The notes below the pieces were generated by a model that saw only the letters and a program-made list of their open reading frames with translations, ran no database searches and was not told the DNA's origin. 64,000 bases of DNA from Coriaria nepalensis (lineage: Eukaryota; Streptophyta; Magnoliopsida; Cucurbitales; Coriariaceae), in assembly GCA_027186245.1 (NCBI GenBank), contig CP114486.1:3596001-3660000 (forward strand). Direction: 5' to 3'. Of the stretch, positions 23,391 to 33,779 are shown one piece after another; positions within the stretch are counted from its first letter, which is position 1; every line of letters begins with the position of its first letter. The translations under genes and the position numbers were made by a program.

Positions 23391-24840
23391 CTTCAAAATA
23401 ATTTGTCCTCAAGTTATCACTTAAATATTGAAAATTTTCATCCCAAATAAAAATATATTTTAAGTATTTAGTGATCTTCAAAATATTGATAAAGTCAATT
23501 TCTATCTTCTTCCCAAATACGGTTTATTAAATCTTCAAGTGATTTACAATTTCAATTAAAAGCTATACGTTATAATTTAATTCAAAATTCACAACACCAA
23601 TAAAATCAACATGCACAATATTTATGAATTTCAAATGATTTTCAAATTTAGGGATTTCATCAATGTTCTTTTCCCGTATTATTTTACTGATCTCAACTTC
23701 ATGTATTTTGATATTTTCTTCAAGATCTTTATCTTGAATTCCAATTTTACTATCTTCCTACAATATTTTATTGATATTTCTATATTCATGTCTTTGATAA
23801 AATTTGATTTCTCTTGAATATTCATAATTTTTTATGAATCTTCATTTCTCTTGATTTTTTCATAAATCATAATTTAAATTCTCAAAATAATGTTTATCAT
23901 AATTGCAGAAAAGAAGTTCATACCTAATTCCAAACTAGCACACATAAGATCACATTGATTAGAAAAAATATTTGTCGCCAAGATTGTAATGTTGTTTTCC
24001 ATAAAATTATTTGAAGTTTTCCTTAACTTGTCCTGCAATGTTTTAATTTACTCCCCGACAAGTTACATATCCTCCAAGTTTTTCTTTCATAAGATCTATT
24101 ATTTCTTCCTCAATAACAATAAGAAAATGATGTATTTATCTAAGTCCATCAACCAATCTGTAAAAATTATAGGAGTTAAACAACTAATCAAAAATTTGAA
24201 TTTGATAATAATTGGAAATTCAATTACCAATAGACTTACCTTATTTCAAACTTCTCTACTAAGATCTAGTCTATTCATAGATTGGACCATGGCTTCAATC
24301 CGATCATTAGCTATAGTTCTGATACCATCTGATGCAACACGAAAGTGAAAAAAAAAAAAGTTTATGTTTATAACATACGAATTAGTATTTGTTTAATTAC
24401 GGCTGAACGATCATAATAAATACTGGAATCTACCGACTACTGAAATCCATTTTAAATAAGAAAACTAATATTTTTATTGATTCAAAGATGTGACAAAAAA
24501 TCACAAATTGGCTATTTAAAAGTACACAAAGAGATATGATTAAAATCCAAAAAAATTATAACAATTAAAGATTCCTAATGAATTAAAATATAATAATATA
24601 AAATCCTAATAATATAAAAAAAATCTAATAAATTATAATTCATAATTAAAATATAATAAAAATACAATGAAATTATAAAACACCCTTAAAAATAAAAAAT
24701 AATAAAAAATAATAAAAAATAAAAAAAATATCACAAATCTCGTTCCCTATCAAAAAGCTAAAATTGTATTCAGAAGCTCGAGCGATATTAGCTTTGATGC
24801 CAAAAAAGAGGAGAAGACTAAGACTACTTAATTCTCTTGC
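23390..24840 (-). mobile_element. Degraded LTR retroelement fragment
   Basis: On the minus strand, TGGTATCAG (24327-24319) matches the usual plant retroelement primer-binding site complementary to initiator tRNA-Met, and just downstream the sequence reads as a gag-like start with DRIEAMVQSM. A second, weaker copy of that motif (TTGGCATCAAAGC) lies at about 24803-24791. Near 23410-23390 the minus strand reads like the end of a pol gene (an 'ACTTGAGGACAAATTATTTTG' type sequence). The interior is far too short for an intact element and has no long frame. I could not match two LTRs. Call rests on motif resemblance only. Confidence 0.35.
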
Positions 24841-25702
24841 AAATTAACGTTGGTTGAAAAGGTAAAAAGTATTCAAAATTTAGAGAGTTACCATCTTTTA
24901 TTATACTTATTGTGAATATTCATATGTGACATTTTCTTATTGATTTTGATTCACCATGATGATATGAATACAGTTTATGCAAGTACTACTGTACAAAGAA
25001 AGGTGATGATCTTAGAAGTTTGTGAAGAAACATCTGATGAAAAAAATAATTTCATCAGTCAAGAAGTAGTTTAAAGACAAAGTAACATTTATCTCATTTT
25101 CCATAAGTAAAATAAGAGTTTTAAAAATAGGAGCACTCTCTAACTTTAAAGCTTGTGGAAAGCAAAGAAAGATATGTAGAGACAGAGCATTCTACAATTT
25201 TACGTGTACTTACGATGTCAACAAACAAACAATATTTTACATGTACTTAGTGTATGTATACATTATGCATTGAGGAATATGCTCACTCCATTTATGTCTT
25301 CTGTAAGAGACATATAACTCCTAAATTTAAAAATACTAAAATAAATAAATTAGACGGAATCTCATCTCATAAATGTACCGGATCTACCATGTCGGCCCAA
25401 CAAAGTCGCTTACAATAATTGGGCCAGACCGATCTGCTTATCTGGGCCGGAAAACGTTTTTACTTTTACCAAAAAAGAATTTTATTTTAAAATTGCTTAT
25501 CTGGGCAATCCGAAGCAACTGTCGGAACTTCCTGAAGTCCAAATTACTTCACACCTTCTGTCTCTCCCTCTCTCACGCAGACCATCAAGTCCAACTATCT
25601 GTTTCAACTTCCCTTCGGATCCCCGTTTTCCTGCCTCTTCCCCCAAATCCGAAACTACTTACATAGAATATAAAATAATCAATTTTTAAACCTAATCGAT
25701 TT
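24841..25702. promoter_or_regulatory. Spacer and upstream region of the At4g22758-like gene
   Basis: AT-rich to about 25370. From 25370 to 25702 the sequence becomes mixed and CT-rich (for example 25556-25580), as expected for a plant leader ahead of the ATG at 25703. Contains GGGCC-type motifs (25394, 25423, 25444). No separate gene is supported. Confidence 0.4.
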
Positions 25703-26864
25703 ATGTCGGAAAGGAATTTACGGCGACGAGCTCCGGCGACGAGTGGCCGGAGAAGGAAGCTGACGAATCAATTCTCTTCTCATCATGAGAGGAGGACACC
25801 ACCGCCTGCTTCTCGCCGATCGGCCAAGGTTTCTAAGCCTATTAAAATTTTTAATCGGTGCTCCTCTGATCCGACGATATTTCCAAGGACTGGACTACCC
25901 GGCGCCGATGAGGATCTCAGTAATTATAGGTCTGAGCGGGAAGGGATGCTCTCTAGGCCTCCGACTTATACGGACGTCTTCGCATCTTCTCCTTCTTTGA
26001 TGGAATCTTCTCCTCCAAGCTTTCGGGTTAGACTCTAATAAATTGCACTAATTTTTTGCCTTTTCAATTTATAGTAATTGAATTTGTTTACTTGAAAAAA
26101 CTTGGGTCTTTCTTGTCAGTTAAGCTTTACATCTACAATTTTCCATCAAAATAAGCTAACTCAAATTAGAATTAGATCATGTTATAGTAGAAATTAGGAA
26201 ACACTATTTTATGATTATAAAATTTTAAAAGAACTTCTAAGAAAACAGAGCTAGCTATATATATTATGGCAGTCATGTGCGTTCTTGAGTGAAGCTGATT
26301 TGGGATTGAAGAAGAATTACAAGAAAGATGCAAAGGTGGTAGTAAACGTAACGGTTGAAGGAAGTCCCGGACCGGTTCGGACCATGGTCAAGTTAGGATC
26401 GAGCGTGGAGGAGACCATAAAGCTTGTTGTGGATAAATACTGGGAAGAAGGTCGGACTCCTAAGCTTCAAGGAGATGATGCATCTTCCTCATTTGAATTG
26501 CATAACTCTTATTTCAGCCTCCAATGTAAGTCTATAAAAGTTGACCATATTTCTAACTGTAAAATGTTTCTTTTATAACTCCTAATTACTGACAGTGTAA
26601 GATTCTCTGATTAGGTCTGGATAAATCGGAAGTGATTGGGGATGTTGGGAGTAGAAGCTTTTATCTTAGGAAGAGCGAGAGCAGTCGTAGTAGCGATGCT
26701 AATTCTGTTTTGGAGATCATTCCTGCAAGAGCAAGCGGTACGGTTCCTCCTCCACCTCCTCCAATTCCACCTCCTGTTTTCTTAATCCCGAGCTTTATTG
26801 CTCGGAAAATCAGAAAAATCGTAAGAAGGACCCGTAAACTATGGAAGATCTTGATTTGCATTGG

Positions 26865-26868
<4 letters not shown>
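25703..26868 (+). CDS. At4g22758-like protein (DUF7054 family)
   Basis: Three exons, 25703-26026, 26273-26525 and 26615-26868, join in frame to 276 aa ending at TAA. The N terminus is very basic and Arg/Ser-rich ([19 protein letters not shown]), followed by [20 protein letters not shown]. The central conserved block reads [22 protein letters not shown] and [20 protein letters not shown], a ubiquitin-like-looking beta-rich segment typical of this family, followed by [20 protein letters not shown]. The C-terminal end has a Pro run and a basic, hydrophobic tail. Function is unknown; I only infer that the basic termini favour membrane or nucleic acid contact. The acceptor at 26272 is the least certain junction. 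A (TAA)n microsatellite overlaps the stop. Confidence 0.85.

Positions 26869-26902
<34 letters not shown>
26866..26902. repeat. (TAA)n microsatellite at the stop codon
   Basis: About twelve TAA units start exactly at the stop codon of the At4g22758-like gene, so the gene effectively ends in a run of stop codons in this frame. Confidence 0.9.
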
Positions 26903-27577
26903 CTCACTCGCACCAGAGTTTTGAGTAACGCAACATATTACATACGTTACTCAGAACATGTAATGCAACTGTTTTCTATGGTATGTATTGGGTATTGTAT
27001 GATGTATATTTATACTTAAACTGTAAATTGTTCTTTCTTGAATATACTTATTTGGAAAAAGCAAATGGCTTCATAGTATTATGCTTGTCACGAAACCATA
27101 GTATTCTGGTTGGTAGTTGGTACGACAATGAGGCAACATGTAATATTGATTGATAACTAATTCCAATTATCTTCGATAAATATAAAACCAAATTAAATAT
27201 TTATTAATTTATTACCTTTAATCATTGAAATAAATACATGGAGTAGTAATTACTGATTTAAAAATATAAATAATAGATTCGTTGGAAAAAAAAAATTGGT
27301 ACGAAATCTAAAAGAAAGAAGAAGAATAGTAAAATTGGCACCACTGTCAAATCCATTCCCCCTAACACTTGTTAGAAACAACTTTATAGCAGCTCAATCT
27401 TCAAGCTCGTTGCCGGCGATTGATTTCCAGCAGTACAGAGATCATCCGATTCATTGCGTGTATCCTAGTGCTTGTTTTTCGCATCTTTTGAGTCTTCCTT
27501 CTTTGTCGCTCATCTTTATCGTTGGGCATCGTCGAATTGAGCTAGAAGAGAAATCAGAGTGCGATAGAGAGAGTAGG
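26903..27577. other. Spacer and leader-like sequence ahead of the cornichon relic
   Basis: AT-rich to about 27300, then mixed sequence to 27577 that reads like a former leader (pyrimidine-rich 27475-27520, purine-rich 27545-27577). An open frame runs through it without any ATG, so it is not a gene by itself. Confidence 0.4.
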
Positions 27578-27649
27578 AGGGGGGATCTTTATGCGTGGCT
27601 TGTATCCTTCTTCTTCCTCATTGCCCTTCTTGTTCTCGTCGTTTTTCAG
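27578..27649 (+). pseudogene. Cornichon family relic: first exon only, start codon lost
   Basis: Cornichons are small ER membrane proteins that act as cargo receptors for COPII export. This 72-base stretch translates as RGDLYAWLVSFFFLIALLV followed by LVVFQ, which matches the first transmembrane segment of plant cornichons (usual form M-G-D-L-F-x-W-L). Where the ATG should be the sequence is AGG (27578-27580), and no other Met lies upstream in frame. The expected donor after the CAG at 27647-27649 is also absent (CAGTTTTT). None of the later exons (for example the conserved NPYDS or LYYNFHLY blocks) is present before TFB5. In Arabidopsis a cornichon gene (At1g12390) lies next to the TFB5 gene (At1g12400), so this is the expected place for it. 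Alternatives: chance resemblance of a hydrophobic stretch, judged unlikely given position and the exact GDL-W spacing. Confidence 0.65.
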
Positions 27650-28243
27650 TTTTTAAGAGAAATCAATTTTTTTCATGACGGTGGTCGGTGACGTTGACCG
27701 GAAAAAAGTGAAATTGTTTAGGAATTTTTTTATAAAAAAATTATGATAAAAATATAAATAAAATTAATTTATATAAATTAAGCGATTATTTAAAAAATAA
27801 AAATTTATGAAATAAGTCATACTATGTTAAATTGATAATTTAAAATTGGTCCGTATAAAAAAAATTATATATTATAATTAAATCATATTAAATTAGATTA
27901 AGGATATTAAATTAATTTATTATATTTATTACAAATTTTGATGGTTCGTCATAATTTATATAAAATTTTAAGATTATTATAATTTTCCAAACAAAAATAC
28001 AGGCGTTATTTTAATTTTAAAAAAATATTAGAGACTGCATTCCAATTATTAAAATTATAAAAACTTTATATAAATTTAAAATTTTTTAAGGTAAATCCTA
28101 ATTTGCCCTAAATAATAATATTTTCTTCCTCTATTAAAAAAGATGAAATTATCATCTTCGTCTTCATCTTCCTCCTTATAAAGCAGCAGGTTGATTTATC
28201 GATTCGAGAAAGCCCAGGCCTCCTTGTTCCTATCGTTTACCAG
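27650..28243. other. AT-rich spacer and TFB5 leader exon
   Basis: 27700-28140 is extremely AT-rich and carries nothing recognisable. From about 28150 it becomes mixed. A non-coding leader exon of TFB5 probably ends at 28243 (CCAG, then GTTATA). Confidence 0.45.
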
Positions 28244-28582
28244 GTTATATTCCAACATCTAGTAGAATACCTTTCTCCCTTTCAATTATCTTTGCTTATA
28301 TTCCATATATTATCGTTGATCTTTCATCGCGTTTGGATCGCTAATCTGTAAAGTTGAGATCTTTCCCATCGAATTTGATCTAGGTCGACTCAGTCTGTAG
28401 GCAAATAATCCCGATTGGATTATTTGAAGTAGTGTTTTCTTAATACTTCAGCCCCTTTCCAACTTTTTTCAAGCCCCAACTGTATAAGCATTTAGGTCTT
28501 ATCTCGTCTGTTTTGGAACTGAACATGTTACCCAGTTCTTGTTTATATTATTTGTTGCAGTTCAAAAGGTTTCTGATACACA

Positions 28583-28904
28583 ATGGTGAATGCCACTAAG
28601 GGGCTGTTTATTTCCTGGTAAACTGCTTTCATCCCAGCTTCAGACATGCATACTCGTGTTGTATCAGCTATCTATCCTCTATCTGTATCTGATAGAAACT
28701 GCTCTGTTTTTTTTTCCTTCGGGCAGTGATATACCAATGGCTCAATTCATCATCAACATGAATGCTTCATTGCCTGCTGCTCATAGGTTTATAATACACG
28801 TTTTGGATAATACTCACCTCTTTGTTCAACCCCATGCTGCTGAAATGATCAGAACTGCCATTTCCGAATTCAGAGAGCAGATTTCATATGAGAAGCCTGC
28901 TTGA
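28583..28904 (+). CDS. TFB5: TFIIH subunit TFB5 (TTDA/GTF2H5 homologue)
   Basis: Smallest core subunit of TFIIH, which stabilises the complex through p52/TFB2 and is needed for nucleotide excision repair. Two coding exons, 28583-28617 and 28727-28904, give 70 aa, the family's usual length. Landmarks: MVNATKGLFISCDIPMAQFI, RFIIHVLDNTHLFVQP, and the C-terminal ISEFREQISYEKP. A leader intron probably runs 28244-28560, since a CAG/GT donor and a TTTGTTGCAG acceptor frame it just ahead of the ATG. TFB5 and the photolyase both serve repair of UV lesions, but their proximity reflects ancestral gene order rather than any demonstrated linkage. Confidence 0.95.
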
Positions 28905-29359
28905 ATTCATCTTCCTCTCTGTTTTGATACTGCTCTCTTGTTTCTTCTTTAACTTTTAAGATTATTTTATGTATGAGAAAGATACTGTACTTTTAATTCA
29001 AATATCATTTTCTTGCAAGTTTTTCACTACTCTCACTCTAATCTACTAAAAAGATAAGAGAGAGAGAGAGAGAAGACAGAGTTGAAGGACTTGGAATAAA
29101 AATCATAATCTAACAGCAGTTCAAAGATACAACACAACAAATGCAGCAATCTGAGCTGCAAGAAACTAAAACTAATCTGCTCTGCTAACTGCTAAATTGC
29201 TAACCAAACAACTAATCTTAACACTACAACAACATTCTGGTACAGTGGTACTACTGCACGGTCAATTAGCCTTAAAAGGCATTAAAAAACAACAAATTAG
29301 CCAATCTGGTACGTAATAATTAGACGCTAAAAATTATAGCCCTTTATAAGATTATCATA
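28905..29359. other. Convergent 3' region between TFB5 and the AHL gene
   Basis: Stop codons of the convergent TFB5 and AHL genes are about 450 bases apart. Contains a (GA)n tract near 29057-29073 and presumably both 3' UTRs. No gene was seen. Confidence 0.5.
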
Positions 29360-31507
29360 TTAACCGGCGGGTAAAGATACATTAATATCAGTTGGGTTAC
29401 TCTTGGAATCCAGAGGCAATGAAGACCAACTATCCCCTCGGAAAGATGACGAAGTTGTAATACTGAACTTGGGATCAGCAGTTGAAATCGGAACAGCAGC
29501 AGTTGGCGTGGCAGTTGTAGATATGATGTCATGCTTCTGTTTCTTCGGTTTCTGCTCGTGTTGGTTTCCGGACAGAAAACTGCCCACCACAATCTGCAAA
29601 AGCAGTTGGGAGAGAAAAAAAAATCAGAGCTCAAGTTTTTTTTCCCATTTCTTTATAAATATTTAAAAAGAAAATGGGACCGTACCTGTATTGGACTTGC
29701 AGCGACTAAAAGACCGGCTACTCCACCACCTACTACTCGTCCATCTGGGCTCGCTAAAGAGACGCTCATTCCACCGGACCGGCTCCTAGTTTCACCACTA
29801 TCGCTTGGCATGAATGACCCGGATAAGGATAATATTTCAAAACGGCCCTGTGAGGATATAACAGAATAACCATACTTTTGTAAAGATGTTGAGCATAGTC
29901 AGAAGTATTATATTGAGCAGAGAAAGATGTATGTTGTCTTAAAATGGTTAATACCTCGTAAGTCAATGTTCCTCCAGACGAATCGGGTTGACGGAGAGTG
30001 ACGCTTGAGATGACGCCATTGGCTGAGAGTATGCATATGGCTCGATGGCCTTGTTGAGAAAAAGATATGATCTTCATTGTAACATCCTAAAAGAAAATGG
30101 CGTAATTAAGATAAAAACAAACGGATTGAAATTCCCTTAAACACTAGTATGAACATAATACTTTATTCAGAGGCATTGGTTGAATAATGAGGGAAGAAAT
30201 ACCTCTCCAGCATTGACATTGATGATATGAGGGGTGAAATTAGCACCAACAGAACAAGCAACCCATTCACCTGCCCAAAAAAAACTTACTGATGAGCAAG
30301 CAATTACAGTTGCAGTAACGCAGTTACAGTTTAGTAGGAGATGGTGAACTAGGGTTAGATATCCAGACTTCTATGAAAATAAGAAACAAACAAAATGATT
30401 CCTGAACAGGAAGACCAATGACTGCATTCTTCTGAAAAGCTTTCATACTGTAATAAGTTTGTTTCAAACAATAAAAAAGTATCAGAAAGTATATCTAATA
30501 AATCTGACCTGATAGTTAGAAGCCAATAATATGAAGAGGGCGTCTCATAAATCTATCTATGATGTAATCAAAGTTGGACCATCTTATTTTATAGAAGAAA
30601 ACAACAACCAGTAACAAAAACTCTAAACCCTAACGACATCGAAGTTATATTTAGAACTAAAGAAGAAAAAAATATCAACACCTAATCGGCAAACATGTAG
30701 AAAGAAACAAATCATCAGATCTTCCTTCAGTTCGAATTGAATCATCAGAGCAGTCCAAATTCTATTTGGAAGGTACACGGTTCCCCAAACAAGTAATTAG
30801 GCATATATCTTGAATTCTTCTAGAAAGAAAAAGATGAGGAAGAATCTGCCGTCATTCTTATACCAATAACTAGCTACCAGAGCTCTCTTATCTTTTCAGA
30901 ACTAACCACAGAATTTAAAGACCTCAAATCAGGCACATCCAATCAGAGGTCCCACATCTCGACCCAAACAAGAAGACTATACAGATCAAATTTAAATTTT
31001 TACCCCTTAAATTTGGAACCAATATAAGCTCAATTTTTTTTTTATAAGACTCAAATTTTGACCAAAAATCAAGCATAGACTCACTAAAAGCTCAAATGGG
31101 TATGCAAAAGAAAGGGGAGAAAAAAAAAACTATTTTCTATTACCTAAGTTCTCCACTTCATACTTGGTTTTACTCACTGAGCTCGCCGGCCGGATTTTTC
31201 CTCGCTTCTGGGCCGAGAAGTCGATCATGGGCGGAGGCACGGAGGACGATATGGGCTTGGGAGACAGGGCTGATTTAACTGGGCCGTCAGGTCCATACTT
31301 TCTCGGTCTTCCTCTCTTCTTCTTTCCCGGCACCGTGGACACCGCCGACGTTGGTGGTGCAATCACTAGCGCTCCCGGATGCAGCGGCGACGTTGATCCG
31401 GCTGTCTGGACCGGGTATTCGGTCCTCGGAGCGACATGGTAGTCCGACGGAGCATCTGATCCCACCACTGTAACCCCACTGCTTATTCCACCTTCCCTTC
31501 CCTCCAT
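29360..31507 (-). CDS. AT-hook motif nuclear-localized (AHL) protein with PPC/DUF296 domain
   Basis: AHL proteins bind the minor groove of AT-rich DNA and form trimers through the PPC domain, acting in chromatin and transcription control. Five exons: 31507-31144, 30270-30203, 30086-29955, 29847-29686, 29593-29360; joined in frame, 319 aa. Residues 62-71 form the first AT hook (KKKRGRPRKYGPDG). A second hook-like element at 101-107 reads KRGKIRP, so the core glycine of the R-G-R-P core appears replaced. The PPC domain (about 122-250) contains the EWVACSVGANFTPH segment, FSQQGHRAICILSANGVIS, the conserved GRFEILSLSGSF, and a glycine-rich GRVVGGGVAGLLVAASPIQV end. The C-terminal tail is Ser/Thr-rich. 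It resembles the AHL1/AHL2 group, so neighbouring the At4g22758-like gene fits the Arabidopsis pair At4g22758/At4g22770. I do not assign a number. Confidence 0.93.
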
Positions 31508-32602
31508 ACTTAAACCCCAAAGAAGAAAAGAAAAATGAAAAAAACAATCTTTTGGGATATTTATGGATAACCCATTTATTTCCTAAGCTTATATTACCTC
31601 TTGAACTAAACTTAAAAGAGGTTTTCTGGGGAGAAATGAAAACCTGAACCCAGAAGATTCACTGATTCAGAACCCAGAAAAAAGAGAGGGAAAACAAGGA
31701 TTGAAATTTTTTTTATTTTATTTGAAAGCTTGTCAAGGCTCAGAAGTGCTTGCAATTGAAGAAAAAAATAAGATTCAAAAGCCTTTTGCAGCAAGAAATT
31801 AGCAGCAAAAGTTGGACTTTCACTCAGATTTTAGCTAAAACAGCAACTAGAAAGCTCAGGAACTAGCTTGAAGGTTTTGCTAATCTATATTTTCCAGCCA
31901 AAAAAAAAAATATAGTTTTCTTTTTTCTCAAAATATGGGTGAAATTATGGAAAAGCAGAGATTGAATTATGGTTGTCTATGTAAAACTGATTTCTGTGAT
32001 TAAAATGGGCAAATGAAAAAATAACAAAAAAAAAAAAAAAAAAGATACCTTTTTTTATGTTGCCTCAGCTAATTGGGTTTCTAACTTTAACAGGATTGTC
32101 CAGATTGAGATTTAAAAATTGTAATAACAATAATATCATAATAACTAAAGAAATGGAAAAAAGAAAAGAGAATATATTGAAATAAAGCCATTCAATATTT
32201 TATGTGTTGATTTTAATGCTTAAAATAATAGGGTTTTTTTTTTTTTTTTTTGGGGGGTTTTGATTGGAATCCAGTTGTGCTAAAACAATTGAAAACAAAT
32301 AAATAAAGAAGAAATCGAAAATTGAAAGTGGTAGAGGATGGAGGAAGAAAAGGAGGAATGAATGACGGAAAGGTGAGAAATAATGTCAAAATAATTAATT
32401 TATTTTTTCTATTAATTATTGTTTTTATTTTTATTTTTATTTTTATTATTAAAATAATGTATATTTAGGTGAAGGGCAAGTAAATTTAGGTTGCCAAGAA
32501 GACTTAAAAGGAATTGTTTTAAGAAAAAAAAAAAAAAAAGACATGGGTGACCCGCATGCTACATTTTTCTTTTCTTTTGAAGAGGAAAAAATAAATAAAA
32601 TA

Positions 32603-32633
<31 letters not shown>

Positions 32634-33779
32634 CAAATATATTGGTGGAACCTGCTACAAGCAAGATATACAAGCCAAAAGCATGTGCAAACCATTATGA
32701 AAAATAAATAATATTTATTTAAACTATAGAAAACTTTTTTATTATTTAATTTTATTATTTAAATTTATTATTTTTATTATTATTATTATTATTATTATTA
32801 AGTAAAGAAAGGCAAGTGGGAGTTTATCTTTTTATTTAAGTATTTTTAATTAGTATTAAAATGGAATAAAATATTGTGGTAATTAATAATATTATTACAT
32901 TGAAAGAATTAGTTTATGTATTAATTGGACCAAAAGCATTGACCACCACAATTGCATTGATTCACATTATTTTAAATCACAAAAAAAAAAAAAAAAAAAA
33001 AACAAGAAAATACATTATAATAAATTATAGTAATTATTGATTATATACATTATAATCACAAAATAAAAAATATTAATAAAATATGAAGGAACTGTAATAC
33101 TCTTGTTATGAAAATAAAAATGAAATCACCATATTACCTTTTTCTTGTTCTTCTTCTTTCCCCCCACACGTCATCACTCTCTCCCTCTCCTCTGCATCTT
33201 CTTTTCCCGTTCTTCGTCTTTGAAGACTAGAAATCCAAGAAGTGAGTTTTTTCAATCCGATTTCACTCTTCCGTGACTTATTATCCATTTTTAGGCTGTC
33301 ATTTACAAGCTCTGACCGTTATTTTTAAGTTTCGGTTTCCATTCAAAAAAGAATATATATAAATATGAACTCCTTCAATCTATTTATCACATTTTAATGA
33401 ATCACATTAAAAATTATAGCTTTATTTTTTACCGAATTTTCGTTTCGTTTTGCAAAAAAAATGATGAGATTTGAGTTTTGTTAATAGTTCTGAAAATCTA
33501 GATTCGAGTTGCAGAACTCGATAGATCTGATGCTCGATGGAAGACTACGACCATCAAACATCAAGTCCATCGAACAATAGTATGAAATTCTGCATTTTTC
33601 TCTTTACAATCAAATTTGTTGATCTAACTTCTTTTCTTTCTTTTTTTTCTTTTTTATTGTACAGAAATGAACACTCTTTTCATAATCATATGTTTCGATA
33701 GTGAATGAAAAGATAATTTGAACCGGTGCGAGAAACTGAAATCGTTGTATTATCATGAAAATAGGATGGATGGAACAAC
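31508..33779. other. AHL promoter and AT-rich spacer
   Basis: 31508-32000 is the AHL leader/promoter region. Further on lie poly(A)/poly(T) runs, a (TA)n tract near 32610-32632, an (ATT)n microsatellite at about 32771-32801 and a poly(A) run near 32982-33002. 33130-33260 is CT-rich and might belong to the terminal part of the Mutator-like relic, but I see no clear terminal inverted repeat. Confidence 0.4.

Noticed and set aside
26661..26861. Minus-strand 66-codon frame with a poly-Gly stretch
   Set aside because: Shadow of exon 3 of the At4g22758-like gene, where the plus strand encodes Pro.
27296..27691. 131-codon open frame as an intact gene
   Set aside because: It contains no ATG; only its 27578-27649 part is meaningful, as the cornichon relic.
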